A stretch of 38,288 nucleotides of DNA from Gardnerella kenyensis (GCA_003585735.1 NQOH01000001.1:356201-394488), one strand, 5' to 3'; positions 1 to 8,867 are shown, numbered from the stretch's first letter. The notes: a model not told the origin generated them from the sequence alone. Numbers and translations are program-made.

Positions 1-1178
1 GTGTTTTGCATTACAGTAGCGCTTTGCAAAAGCTCATCATTGCTATCTGCATCATCAAGAGCATTCGAAGGTTTATTCGCTGAAGTATGAGGAGTAAAGA
101 TTGCGCGTTCAGACTGGTGCAAAGATTCGAAGGAATCGCTAGAAGCTTGATTGTTGTAATCAACAGGCGCAAAAATGCTTTGCTTGTCGTGATCTGGTAC
201 GCGAGGAACAGATTGAGCGCGCGTAACCTTAGGCAAAGCATCAACAGCTTGAGAATTATTTACAACATCAGCAGAATCTTCAGAAGATACGGAAGATACG
301 GAAGATACGGAAGACGCAGAATCTACATTTCCATTATTTACAAGAGCAGATTTAATTGCAGGACTAAATGATGGAGCAACTGCAGATTGTGCAAAATCAG
401 TCTGCGCTGCTTCAAAATTATTTGCAGATGCGGCTTGCATTTGAGGCTCAACACTCTGGAGCTGCGGCTGAGACTGAGGCTTAGGCTGAGGATTAGCCAC
501 AAAGCTAGCAGGAGCATAACTGCTAATATCAGCATCAACATACTGTTCTACTCGCTCGAAAGACTCAAGACTACTAAGCAAACGTATGCAAGCATTCAAA
601 TAGTAATCAACTTGACGCTCGTCGTAACCATGCTTGCCAGTTTTTTGAGTAAAAATTACGTTAGAAACATACTCTGCATCAATATCTCGCAAAGTATCTT
701 CGTCAGTCTCCCACTCAGGCTCGTGACCAAGCATAAACGCAATCTTATCAAGCGCTTGATCAACCATAATATCAACTTGCTTACGCGCATAAGAAGGACG
801 TCTAGAAAGACCGCTGTCGAAACGATCGCGATAATCACGCTGAGCATGCTGAAGAAGTTTACGATATGTATCTTCAACGCGAGCTTTCCACACAACACGA
901 CCATATTGTGCAATCTCTCTTTCAGTGCATTTGTCTACAACTGCACGCTCCAAACGAGATAAAGCTGCATCTACCTGGCCAATAACATAACCATTGCGTT
1001 CAAGATCGAAAGAAACATCCTGAATATCTTGCTGTGTAAGTCGAGTATCTTCACTTTCATACAGAGTGTGCGCACGCTCTAGAAAAGCATTCACCTGCGA
1101 AACGTTATAGCCTAACTTACGCTTACCAACACGCTCCATACCTGAATTATTGCGAGCGGTACCAGGTTTCTGAGCCAT
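1..1178 (-). CDS. DivIVA-domain (Wag31-like) protein, C-terminus cut by window edge
   Basis: The reading frame starts at ATG 1178, nine bases after a clear AGGAGG-type site, and stays open to base 1, so about 392 residues are visible and the C-terminus is outside. The N-terminal half has three short repeats of the DivIVA type: GYNVSQVNAFLERA (about residues 23-36), a second with ERNGYVIGQVDAALSRLE, and a third with KHGYDERQVDYYLNACIRLL. Proteins with such repeats bind curved membrane or scaffold polar growth and septation in actinobacteria. The second half is low-complexity, rich in Ser, Gln, Pro and Asn, with an SSV tract coded by a 9-bp repeat. I infer a cytoplasmic, membrane-associated cell-division or cell-shape factor. 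It is not obviously Wag31 itself, because the repeats are spread out and no long coiled coil follows in the visible part. Confidence 0.75.
   Translation of the reverse strand, partial: MAQKPGTARNNSGMERVGKRKLGYNVSQVNAFLERAHTLYESEDTRLTQQDIQDVSFDLERNGYVIGQVDAALSRLERAVVDKCTEREIAQYGRVVWKARVEDTYRKLLQHAQRDYRDRFDSGLSRRPSYARKQVDIMVDQALDKIAFMLGHEPEWETDEDTLRDIDAEYVSNVIFTQKTGKHGYDERQVDYYLNACIRLLSSLESFERVEQYVDADISSYAPASFVANPQPKPQSQPQLQSVEPQMQAASANNFEAAQTDFAQSAVAPSFSPAIKSALVNNGNVDSASSVSSVSSVSSEDSADVVNNSQAVDALPKVTRAQSVPRVPDHDKQSIFAPVDYNNQASSDSFESLHQSERAIFTPHTSANKPSNALDDADSNDELLQSATVMQN
283..309. repeat. In-frame 9-bp minisatellite in the DivIVA-domain gene
   Basis: Three exact tandem copies of GAAGATACG, followed by a partial fourth. 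On the coding (minus) strand they encode Ser-Ser-Val repeats. Copy-number change would lengthen or shorten the linker without breaking the frame. Confidence 0.85.
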
Positions 1179-1299
1179 CGAATATCGACCTCCTGAGCAC
1201 ATGTTCTTATTCAGTATACTGTACGCGATTGTTGAGACGCGCGCCACGCTTACGCGCATTCGTACATACCATCATGTATGTTTTTACTTTGTTGCAAAC

Positions 1300-1375
<76 letters not shown>

Positions 1376-1424
1376 TTCCGTTTGATTTAGATTCGTTTAT
1401 ATTTATTTGTTTTATTTATTTTAT

Positions 1425-1463
1425 TTGCTTTACTTACTTGCTTTACTTACTTGCTTTACTTAC
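1425..1463. repeat. 13-bp tandem repeat downstream of tRNA-Val
   Basis: Three exact head-to-tail copies of TTGCTTTACTTAC, plus a partial copy running up to the stop codon of the Lon-like protease. The whole stretch 1380-1470 is strongly T-rich on the + strand. No clear hairpin terminator was seen for tRNA-Val; the T-rich tract may end transcription. Confidence 0.85.
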
Positions 1464-1469
1464 TTGCTT

Positions 1470-2366
1470 TTATTTAGCACTGCAGCTTGGTAATTTATTT
1501 GCTCCGCGCCCAGAACCTATAGCTTTCAAAGCTTTATAAGCCTCATCAATAGTATTCACGCGCACAACTCGCAATCCTTCAGGAACATTATCAACTACTT
1601 CATCACAATTATCTTTAGGCGCTAAAAACCAAGTGGCTCCATCTCTTTTAGCTGCAATCATTTTTAAACGAATTCCGCCAATAGCACCAATTTTTTGCGA
1701 TTTTTCAATAGTTCCCGTGCCGGCTATAGTTTTGCCGCCCGTTTCGTTTTCAGGCGTAAGCTTATCTAAAATTCCAAGAGTGTACATCATTCCGGCAGAA
1801 GGACCGCCAATATCTTCAATATGCAAACCAACTTTTACACCATCCGTGTTGATTTTAAGATGCTTTTTTGCGTATTGAAGAGCAACTTTTTCCGCTACAC
1901 TTTGCGAAGTATCCATTTCTTTAGTAGATTCTTTATCGTATTCGTCTGCAGTTTGATTTGCAGGCACAAGCGCTTCACGCGGAACTATTTCTCGCCTAGG
2001 ATTCATCCAAGAAAAAAGCGCGTACGAAGTTGAAACTTCATAACCTGGAACTCCAGAAGTGTTAACAGTTAAAAGCAATAATTTACCAGTATCTTTATGC
2101 TCTTTTACTTTCTTACCATTCAATCCACGCAATTTAATTACGGGAGTATTTGACAAAGATCCCAACACGTCTTGAGTCGGCCCCGGCTCCTCAACAACAT
2201 AAGCGCTAGGAAGCATTAACGCAAATAACGCAACTACTACAATAAAAAGTCCTGCAAAATAACGGTAAGAATGCGATTCAAAATACGATATTATAAAACG
2301 CAGAAGCTTCAACGATGTTCCACAAACCTTACGTAACGCATTATTAAACGCAGAAAACCCTAGCAT
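1470..2366 (-). CDS. Membrane-anchored Lon-like (S16) serine protease, YlbL/Rv3194c type without PDZ domain
   Basis: Counting from a TTG at 2384, one transmembrane helix lies near residues 42-62 and a Lon proteolytic domain fills the C-terminus. The catalytic Ser is in GGPSAGMM (Ser196) and the catalytic Lys in GGIRLKMIAAKRDGA (Lys241). AGTGTIEKSQKIGAIGGI and the Asn-Cys of APKDNCDEV are also typical of the family. The active domain should face the outside of the membrane. Actinobacterial relatives normally carry a PDZ domain between the helix and the protease domain; here MDTSQSVAEKVALQYAKK runs almost directly into the Lon domain, so PDZ seems lost. An AGAGGGG site directly touches the TTG at 2384, which is too close, so I prefer ATG 2366, although its spacing is long. 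The start is uncertain. It is divergent from the DUF2342 gene, an arrangement I recall from mycobacteria. Confidence 0.85.
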   Translation of the reverse strand: MLGFSAFNNALRKVCGTSLKLLRFIISYFESHSYRYFAGLFIVVVALFALMLPSAYVVEEPGPTQDVLGSLSNTPVIKLRGLNGKKVKEHKDTGKLLLLTVNTSGVPGYEVSTSYALFSWMNPRREIVPREALVPANQTADEYDKESTKEMDTSQSVAEKVALQYAKKHLKINTDGVKVGLHIEDIGGPSAGMMYTLGILDKLTPENETGGKTIAGTGTIEKSQKIGAIGGIRLKMIAAKRDGATWFLAPKDNCDEVVDNVPEGLRVVRVNTIDEAYKALKAIGSGRGANKLPSCSAK

Positions 2367-2432
2367 GCTTGTATCATTACACAACCCCTCTAGTTTTAAA
2401 ATGAGTTTATAACAATATTTACCTTATTTACC

Positions 2433-2459
2433 TTGCAAAACCACATTATCTAGTAGAAT
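2433..2459 (+). promoter_or_regulatory. Possible promoter for the DUF2342 metalloprotease gene
   Basis: A TTGCAA (-35-like) at 2433-2438 and TAGAAT (-10-like) at 2454-2459 lie in the divergent gap. The spacer is only 15 bases, shorter than ideal, so this is a tentative call. Confidence 0.35.
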
Positions 2460-2543
2460 ATTTAAGTATTAAGCAAACGCACACAGCAAATGCACGCAAC
2501 ATAAAAGCATTTGCCTTAAGTTCGTAGCACAAAGGATACACTC

Positions 2544-4355
2544 ATGAATGATGATGCAATTCACCAATGGCTTATTGAATGCTTTGGGCCAATACAAGGC
2601 GAAGAGGCATGGAAACAGCTTGATCAACTTCCTTTTGAGCTACGTGAGCAACTATTAAATCAGAATCCAGATAAACTACCTAAACCGGATGAAGTGCGCG
2701 GAATGATGCAAGCGTTCAGCGCTGGCGGATTAAATAATCCTCACGAAATGGAAGCAACGCTTGAAGAAGGGCCAATCAACCGAAAATTAGCGCAATCAAT
2801 TGCTTTACAGCGCGCAACCGGAGATCAAGGTAACGTAAATGCAGAAGTGGCGGATGCTACGCGCCGTGCATTAAGTCAAGCAAACTTGTGGCTTGATATT
2901 ACGTGCAAATTTAATCCTGCAAGCGGCACTCCTGCTGTGCTATCACGTGCAGATTGGGTTGAAGAAACATTGGGAGCGTGGGTAAAATTCGCTAATCCTG
3001 TGGCAAAATCAGTGAACGAAGCGCTTACTTCTGTTATTGAAGAGCGATTCCAAGGCATTGACGATGCTGAAGTAAAGGGGCTTTTTGCAGGAGTTGTGCC
3101 GATTCCGCTGCCAGATGGAATGAATAATCCTGCGCAATTAATGAAATTACTTGGAAATACTTCGTTTGCTATGCAATTAGGGCAAGCTGCAGGCGAACTT
3201 TCGCATGAAGTTCATGGCAGTTTTGATCAAGGACTTGCTTTATTGCAAAATCCTGCTGGAGGATTAATTCCATACAATTGCATTGAGTACGCGAAAGTAT
3301 GGGGATTAGAAATTACTGAAGTAATGAACTACTTGGCTTTGCGCGAAGCAGCTCACGCAAGACTGTTTGCGTCTGTGCCATGGTTGATGCCGCGATTTGA
3401 AGCGTTGATTATTAAGTATGCTAACGGAATAAGCATTGATTTGGAAGCTATGGAAGATCAGCTTCGAGATGTGGAAACAATGAATCCGGAAGCTATTTCA
3501 GGCGCTGTGAATTTGCAAAATATTGGCAATAACGATTCCGAAGAGCAGCGCCAAGCATTGCATAGTCTAGAAACCTTGCTTGCGCTTGTTGAAGGATGGG
3601 TTGATTGCGTTACATGGCAAGCTGGAATGGCACATATTGCGCATATTGAGCAGCTGCGAGAAATGATGCGACGCGAGCGCGCTGCAGGAGGACCTGCGGA
3701 AGTTACGTTTGAATCTCTACTTGGCTTGCATTTGCGCCCTCGCCGTATGCGAGAAGCAACACAATTATGGGAAAAGCTTACTCGCGAGCGCGGTATTGAA
3801 GAGCGCGACAATTTGTGGAGTCACCCAGATTTGTTGCCAACTTTGCCGGAAGATGCGAATGAAGTAACAAAAGCAAAAGATAGTAGCGAAAATGCGGCAG
3901 AAATTGCGGCAGAAGATGCTGTAGAAGTTGCAGCAGAAGATATCGCAGCAGCTGCTGATAGCTTTACGAAGAACACTACGGAAAATTCTGAAAGCACTAA
4001 GGAAAGCGCTGAAGTAAACCAATCTAATCAATCTAATCAATCTAATCAATCTAATCAATCTAATCAATCTACTGAAAAATCTGAAAAAAGTAGCGAGAAT
4101 AGCGAAAGTAGCGAAAGCACTACTGGCAGTGCCAAAAATACTCATATCGAAAAATCTTTTGAAAAATTAACAGAAGACGATTTAGGAGTAAACGATTGGG
4201 ACGCAGAGCTTAGCAAGCTGCTAGAAGAAGACGCTCGCCAAAAGGAGCAAAGAAAAAACTCGGACGAAGCTAGCGAAGCCGACGGAAACGATAAAACTGA
4301 CGGAAGTAACGGAAGTGACGGAAGTAACGGAAGTAACGGAGCTGACGAAAATTAA
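2544..4355 (+). CDS. Zinc-dependent metalloprotease of the DUF2342 family
   Basis: 603 residues from ATG 2544, with AAAGGA seven bases upstream. Residues ~1-440 match the actinobacterial DUF2342 zincin-like family. The metal-site motif is LREAAHARLF, with the family's Arg-Glu-Ala-Ala-His form of HExxH. It is followed by VEGWVDCVTWQA, AAGGPAEVTFESLLGLHLRPRRMREA and LWSHPDLLPT, which are family hallmarks. The cellular substrate is unknown. The C-terminal ~160 residues are an acidic, low-complexity tail (Ala/Glu, then Asn-Gln-Ser repeats, then Asp/Gly/Ser/Asn) that looks disordered and is unusually long. The gene is convergent with the helicase: the two stop codons overlap at 4352-4355. The neighbourhood (Lon-like protease, DUF2342, UvrD-type helicase) resembles the one I recall in Mycobacterium. 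Confidence 0.88.
   Translation: MNDDAIHQWLIECFGPIQGEEAWKQLDQLPFELREQLLNQNPDKLPKPDEVRGMMQAFSAGGLNNPHEMEATLEEGPINRKLAQSIALQRATGDQGNVNAEVADATRRALSQANLWLDITCKFNPASGTPAVLSRADWVEETLGAWVKFANPVAKSVNEALTSVIEERFQGIDDAEVKGLFAGVVPIPLPDGMNNPAQLMKLLGNTSFAMQLGQAAGELSHEVHGSFDQGLALLQNPAGGLIPYNCIEYAKVWGLEITEVMNYLALREAAHARLFASVPWLMPRFEALIIKYANGISIDLEAMEDQLRDVETMNPEAISGAVNLQNIGNNDSEEQRQALHSLETLLALVEGWVDCVTWQAGMAHIAHIEQLREMMRRERAAGGPAEVTFESLLGLHLRPRRMREATQLWEKLTRERGIEERDNLWSHPDLLPTLPEDANEVTKAKDSSENAAEIAAEDAVEVAAEDIAAAADSFTKNTTENSESTKESAEVNQSNQSNQSNQSNQSNQSTEKSEKSSENSESSESTTGSAKNTHIEKSFEKLTEDDLGVNDWDAELSKLLEEDARQKEQRKNSDEASEADGNDKTDGSNGSDGSNGSNGADEN
4021..4070. repeat. In-frame 9-bp minisatellite in the DUF2342 gene
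   Basis: Five exact copies of AATCTAATC plus a partial sixth, coding Asn-Gln-Ser repeats in the disordered C-terminal tail. Confidence 0.9.
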
Positions 4356-5866
4356 GCCAAAAATCGGCTAGGCGCTCGATTCATTCCAGTATTCGCATCT
4401 TTTCGAGACGCATAAGAAAGATGAAGCGTTTTTTCCGCTCGAGTTACAGCAACATACATAAGCCTGCGCTCTTCTTCTATATCTTCATCCGTAGAAGCAG
4501 AACCGAAAGGTATTAAACCTTCTGCGCAACCAATCACGTAAACATGCCCAAATTCCAAGCCCTTAACTGCATGAATCGTAGAAACTGTAACCGTTGAAAT
4601 ATCAGATGCTGCAAATACGTCAGATTGATTACTAACACCAGAATTTTGCGAATAATCCAAAACGCTTCGTTGCCAACCAACATCCCTACGAACCCTATAA
4701 GGCAACTTAGCTGCTTTTAGCGCATTGCACACAATTTGCTGCTGCGCATTAGTTCGAGTCAGTATTGCGCACTCTCCCGGTTTAGCTATTCCGCTTTGCA
4801 CAAGCTTACTAATTTGCTGCGCTACACCAAGAGCTTCGTCAATATCGGTAGCAAAAACTTGTTTCGTAACGCGAGCGCCACCATTACTAACTGCTTTTAC
4901 TTTTACATAATCTTTTTTATACGGAGAAGACGAAAGCACGCGATTAGCGATACCAACTATGCGCTCTGTGGAACGGTAGTCCGTATTCAAACTAATATCG
5001 GCACTTATAGGAGAAAATTCTTGCGGAAAAGCAAGTAAATCATAACTACTTGCACCTGCAAACGAGTAGATAGTTTGTGCAGGGTCGCCTACTACACAAA
5101 TATCGCGGTTTTGCCCCATCCACAATCGCAATAATTCGTGTTGCAAAGGAGATACGTCCTGATATTCGTCGACTGTAATCCAGCCGATTGATTGGCGAAT
5201 GCGTCTAGAAGCTTCAGGAAAATTTCGCAAAATATGGCAGTCAAGCAGAAGAATATCGTTAAAATCGATGCAATTATGCGCATTTTTTTCGATTTCGTAA
5301 GCTTCGTAAACGTCAACAAACTGTTGCGGCTCCAATCCTGCAGGAGGCGTTCGATGCGTTGCAGCACACACGCGCAAATAATCATCCGGAGAAATTAAAG
5401 ATACTTTTGCCCAATTAATTTCTGCTAAAATATCGCGAGTTTGCAACAAAGTCATATCCGCAAAATCTGGGTAGCGCTTAAGAGCTGCGGATATTATTTG
5501 CTTAGGATCGTCCATAATAAACGGAAAAGGCGCAGAACAAACATCGCTCCAAACGCTACGAATTTGTTGCAAAGCAGCCGAGTGAAAGGTTGCAACACAG
5601 CCAATATTTTCAACACCAAGAGACTCAATTCTAGAGCGCATTTCTGCAGCAGCTTTTACAGAAAAAGTAACTGCCAGCACTCGCTCAGGATCCCACTTAC
5701 CACTAGCACAAGCGTACGCAATTCGTCGCGTAATAGTACGCGTTTTACCAGCTCCAGCGCAAGCAATAATTCGCACTGGGCCTTCTACTGCTAAAGCCGC
5801 AGCACGCTGAGAATCATCCAACCCATCTAAAAGCGATTCTGGCGAAGTTACTTGCGAAGAATTCAT
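4352..5866 (-). CDS. Compact UvrD/PcrA-type SF1A DNA helicase
   Basis: 504 residues if started at ATG 5866; longer versions would run into the divergent phosphotransferase gene. Superfamily 1A motifs are present in order: Q-motif region LDGLDDSQRAAA, Walker A ACAGAGKTRT, the Walker B motif VDEYQD, motif III GDPAQTIYSF, motif IV NTDYRST, motif V STIHAVKGLEF, and motif VI EERRLMYVAVTRAE. It should be an ATP-driven 3'-5' DNA helicase or translocase acting in repair. Between LKAAKLPYRVR and motif V only about 40 residues remain, where PcrA/UvrD have a 2B subdomain of roughly 150, so 2B appears to be missing. No HRDC or Cys-rich C-terminal domain follows motif VI. No strong ribosome site was seen. 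Its position suggests kinship with actinobacterial UvrD2. Confidence 0.88.
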   Translation of the reverse strand: MNSSQVTSPESLLDGLDDSQRAAALAVEGPVRIIACAGAGKTRTITRRIAYACASGKWDPERVLAVTFSVKAAAEMRSRIESLGVENIGCVATFHSAALQQIRSVWSDVCSAPFPFIMDDPKQIISAALKRYPDFADMTLLQTRDILAEINWAKVSLISPDDYLRVCAATHRTPPAGLEPQQFVDVYEAYEIEKNAHNCIDFNDILLLDCHILRNFPEASRRIRQSIGWITVDEYQDVSPLQHELLRLWMGQNRDICVVGDPAQTIYSFAGASSYDLLAFPQEFSPISADISLNTDYRSTERIVGIANRVLSSSPYKKDYVKVKAVSNGGARVTKQVFATDIDEALGVAQQISKLVQSGIAKPGECAILTRTNAQQQIVCNALKAAKLPYRVRRDVGWQRSVLDYSQNSGVSNQSDVFAASDISTVTVSTIHAVKGLEFGHVYVIGCAEGLIPFGSASTDEDIEEERRLMYVAVTRAEKTLHLSYASRKDANTGMNRAPSRFLA

Positions 5867-5974
5867 ATTTACTATTGTTGCAGTAGTAGAGACGCTTATG
5901 CAAGCCGAATAAAAATATGTGGATAACTTACAAAAAATTGGCAAAATTTCGGTGCTTTGTATTACTGTGGGAGT

Positions 5975-7657
5975 GTGACACAACTCAGTAGATTCAAGTT
6001 GGCAGCACTGGCATCTGCAGCCATGCCCGAAGTACAGTTTGCAGGAACGCGCCAAAGTGAGCAGACTAATGCCACTGATACCGCAGCAGGAATTTCTCAC
6101 GCCGTTGTGCAAGATGTTTCTGGTAAACTTTATGACGTTTTTATTAGTGCAGATAGCAAGGGACGCAAGCGTTTGCACGATAGAGCTCGCGCAGCATGGA
6201 CTCTTGAACATAGCAAAGATTTAGCTGCACTTGGATTTGCTTACGATACTATGCTTACGTTTGTGCCAGGAAAGAAAGACACTCGCGAAAGTGCGGAAAA
6301 TGGCGCAAACTCGCAGAATGCAAGCTCGCAGAACGCAAATCGCATGTCTAGCATTATTGCAGACGAAAACAATGACGAAACAGTACTTATTTGCGAGCAT
6401 CTTGAAGGAAGCGCGCGCGACTTGCGTCTTCTTACAACGGATGATTGCGCAAATGTTGGAACTGCAATCGGCGCAATTCACAGACTTCGCCCTAGCTTCG
6501 TAACTCGAGGAAAATATCCTGCTTTTACAACCGGCCAAATTCGCGCGCAATTAACTGGTTGGATTAAAAGACTTCGTCAAGCGGGTCATATTCCAACAGA
6601 AATTACCGACAGCTGGTCAAGAGTGTTGGAAACCGAAGGATTATGGTCTTTTGAAACTTGCCCTGTGCACGGCGGATTCATGGATGGCGATATTTTATTC
6701 GCAGGATCTACGATTACTGCTGTAACAAATTGGCAAAGCATGCAAATTAATGATCCTGCACGAGACTTGGCTTGGATTTTTGCAAAGCTTAACGAGCAAC
6801 GTCGAAATGCGGTACTTTCTGCTTACGGAAGAATGATGGGATCTCGTCTCGATAGTTTGATTATGCTTCGCGCGAATTTGTGGCTGCAAATGGAACAAGT
6901 TGGAGATTTTATTCAAGCTTTGCAACGCGCTGACAACACAAGCATTATGCGATTTAAGGCACAAGTTGAGCGCCTAGCTCACGAATTGACGCGTATTAAT
7001 AACACTCAAGCTGCAAAATCTGCGCATAGTGCTTCTAATCCTGCTTCAACAATTACAGTTGGCACACTTCTTGAAAATGACAATACGCAAAGTCGCCAAA
7101 TTGCGCATAAAGGATTATCTCAAGACGCAAATGCTGCAAATGCTGGAAACTCGGCCAACGCGGGCAATTCTGACGAAACAAACGAACGAGATATTACAGT
7201 AGAAAAAAATGTTGCGTCCAATGATGACGCAACTCAGGATTCTACTCGAGATGCTATTCGAAATGCTTCTCAAGAGCGCAACACGGCTGAAAACGATAGC
7301 ACTCACGAGAACACAGTTAAGTATGCTGGAACTGGAGCGTCGAATAGAAACGAAGACGCAAAATCTGCGCAACTTGCAGACGACACTGCAACGCAAGTTA
7401 TTACGCATGTGGAAACTCAAGCAGCGCACGAAACAGCTGAAACTATTGCGCAATCTGCAACGAATTCTACAGAAAATTCTGGCGATAATAGTACAGAAGT
7501 TGCGGAAAACAAGGCTTCTACAGAGGAAGCAAAAGACGCAAAAGTTGAAGAAAATAAGGTTTCTGAAAATGACGATAAACCAGAAACTGTTATTATTCCT
7601 CTGCTTGAGCGCGAAGAAAAAGCAATGCGCGACGCGCAAGCAGATTTAGAAGAATAA
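5975..7657 (+). CDS. Phosphotransferase-fold (APH-like) protein with degenerate active site and long tail
   Basis: About 560 residues. Residues ~1-340 resemble actinobacterial aminoglycoside/macrolide phosphotransferase-fold proteins. The catalytic-loop region reads CPVHGGFMDGDIL, followed by TNWQSMQINDPARDLAWIF. In active APH enzymes these positions read HGDxxxxN and I/VDW with GDPxxDLA. Here the loop Asp is Gly and the metal-binding Asp of the DW motif is Asn, so kinase activity is doubtful. The last ~200 residues are low-complexity (Asn, Thr, Ala, Glu). Starts considered: TTG 5957 (no site), GTG 5975 (GGGAG one base upstream, too close), ATG 6023 (no site). GTG 5975 is chosen with reserve. 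It is divergent from the helicase and is followed by the DUF3107 gene 62 bases on. Drug resistance should not be assumed. Confidence 0.68.
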   Translation: MTQLSRFKLAALASAAMPEVQFAGTRQSEQTNATDTAAGISHAVVQDVSGKLYDVFISADSKGRKRLHDRARAAWTLEHSKDLAALGFAYDTMLTFVPGKKDTRESAENGANSQNASSQNANRMSSIIADENNDETVLICEHLEGSARDLRLLTTDDCANVGTAIGAIHRLRPSFVTRGKYPAFTTGQIRAQLTGWIKRLRQAGHIPTEITDSWSRVLETEGLWSFETCPVHGGFMDGDILFAGSTITAVTNWQSMQINDPARDLAWIFAKLNEQRRNAVLSAYGRMMGSRLDSLIMLRANLWLQMEQVGDFIQALQRADNTSIMRFKAQVERLAHELTRINNTQAAKSAHSASNPASTITVGTLLENDNTQSRQIAHKGLSQDANAANAGNSANAGNSDETNERDITVEKNVASNDDATQDSTRDAIRNASQERNTAENDSTHENTVKYAGTGASNRNEDAKSAQLADDTATQVITHVETQAAHETAETIAQSATNSTENSGDNSTEVAENKASTEEAKDAKVEENKVSENDDKPETVIIPLLEREEKAMRDAQADLEE

Positions 7658-7719
7658 AGGTTAAGCAAAACGAATAAAATAAGCGCGAAGTAAAAATGAG
7701 CGCGCACATAGGAGGATAT

Positions 7720-7938
7720 ATGCAAGTAGTGCTTGGAATAAAGAACGTTTCCGATTCAATTAAATTTGAAACCGAACAGAGCGCAGATGAAGTGCGCAAA
7801 ACGATTAACGATTCCAAAGATATGCTTGAGTTTACGGACGTAAACGGACGCACGATTATGGTGTACGCTTCGTCGTTGTCTTACGCGCTAATCGGCGACA
7901 CGCCAAATCACACAGTAGGCTTCGGCGCCCTCAACTAA
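7720..7938 (+). CDS. DUF3107 family small protein
   Basis: 72 residues, starting at ATG 7720 behind a near-perfect AGGAGG with four bases between. It reads QVVLGIKNVSDSIKFE at the start and ends NHTVGFGALN, the conserved beginning and end of the actinobacterial DUF3107 family. The middle (ADEVRKTINDSKDMLEFTDVNGRTIMV) fits too. The function of the family is not known to me. It is probably co-transcribed with the phosphotransferase-like gene and is convergent with the PHP gene, with 14 bases between them. An in-frame upstream ATG (7696) has no ribosome site and was rejected. Confidence 0.88.
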   Translation: MQVVLGIKNVSDSIKFETEQSADEVRKTINDSKDMLEFTDVNGRTIMVYASSLSYALIGDTPNHTVGFGALN

Positions 7939-7952
7939 TATAACAAAAAGTT

Positions 7953-8867
7953 TTAGAGTTTATAGCCGCGCAAGAGTATTTCGGATACTACTTCGCGGCT
8001 TGTTGTTTCTTCGCCTAAGCAATTAGGCTTTCCGGAACCATGCCAATCCGAGCCGCCTGTTACAAGCAAATCGCATTTTTTCGCTAAAGCAAGCAAACGC
8101 TGACGCTGGTCTTTAGAATTTCCGCGATGATACACTTCCAAACCGTCAAGACCAGCAGCCGCAAAAGATGTAATCTGAGCATCCGAAAGTAGCATACGAT
8201 TGCGCGAAGGATCCGCCGGATGCGCAATAACAACAACTCCCCCAGCGTGCTTAACAGCTTCAATCACTTCGCGAACATTCGGCGAAGGCGTTGGAATATA
8301 GTACGGACTTTGCGGAGAAACAGGACCTGCAAAAGCCTCGGAGCGCGTTTTAAAAACTCCAGCTTTAACTAAAGCATCCGCAATATGCGGCCTACCAATT
8401 GTAGTTAAGTCACCAAGCTTAGCTTGCAACAAAACATCATCCCAAGTAATCGGAAAATCTTTAGATATGCGCTCAACCATTCGTTTAGTGCGTTCAAAAC
8501 GTCGCTTACGAGTAAGCGCAAACATATTAACGATTAGAGAATCTTTAGGATTGTACTGGTATGCGAGCATGTGCACGAATACGCCAGAATCTTCCGAAGT
8601 AATCTCAGAGCCGAACAGCACAGGCATATTCAAATCGCGAGCAGCTTGGCGAAAATCATCCCAGCCTGCAGTCGTATCATGATCTGTAATAGCAACACCT
8701 TGCAAACCAGCGGCCCTAGCTTCACTAACTAAATCTGCTGGAGTTGCAGTTCCGTCAGAATACACAGTATGGCAATGCAAATCCCAACGATTATAATCGC
8801 CCGAAGTATGAGAGCGCAGATTGTTGGAAGAATCGTTACCCGACGTGTTGCTTTTTGTTACAGTCAT
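7953..8867 (-). CDS. PHP-domain metal-dependent phosphoesterase
   Basis: 304 residues from ATG 8867. All PHP metal-ligand motifs are visible: DLHCHTVYSDGT (His31, His33), AITDHDT, LFGSEITSEDSGVFVHML, VVIAHPADPSR and TGGSDWHGSG. The family includes nucleoside 3',5'-bisphosphate phosphatases and short-RNA exonucleases (YciV/RNase AM group), cytoplasmic enzymes using two or three metal ions. The central insertion (LTRKRRFERTKRMVERI) matches that group better than histidinol-phosphatase. An extended start at 8951 would overlap the divergent VKOR gene and is rejected. The ribosome site is weak. The exact substrate cannot be read from sequence. Confidence 0.88.
   Translation of the reverse strand: MTVTKSNTSGNDSSNNLRSHTSGDYNRWDLHCHTVYSDGTATPADLVSEARAAGLQGVAITDHDTTAGWDDFRQAARDLNMPVLFGSEITSEDSGVFVHMLAYQYNPKDSLIVNMFALTRKRRFERTKRMVERISKDFPITWDDVLLQAKLGDLTTIGRPHIADALVKAGVFKTRSEAFAGPVSPQSPYYIPTPSPNVREVIEAVKHAGGVVVIAHPADPSRNRMLLSDAQITSFAAAGLDGLEVYHRGNSKDQRQRLLALAKKCDLLVTGGSDWHGSGKPNCLGEETTSREVVSEILLRGYKL

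Noticed and set aside
387..962. 191-codon + strand frame opposite the DivIVA-domain gene
   Set aside because: The minus strand has an AGGAGG-initiated frame with DivIVA repeats; the + frame is a shadow.
4021..4070. CRISPR-like short repeats
   Set aside because: Units are 9 bp with no spacers and lie in frame within a coding tail; these are minisatellites. The same holds for the other tandem repeats.
5867..6211. N-terminal extension of the helicase
   Set aside because: It would overlap the divergent phosphotransferase-like gene by more than 200 bases and its translation lacks helicase features; the Q-motif begins soon after ATG 5866.
5975..7000. Aminoglycoside or macrolide resistance gene
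   Set aside because: The catalytic-loop and metal-binding aspartates are replaced, and the gene lies in core, not mobile, context.
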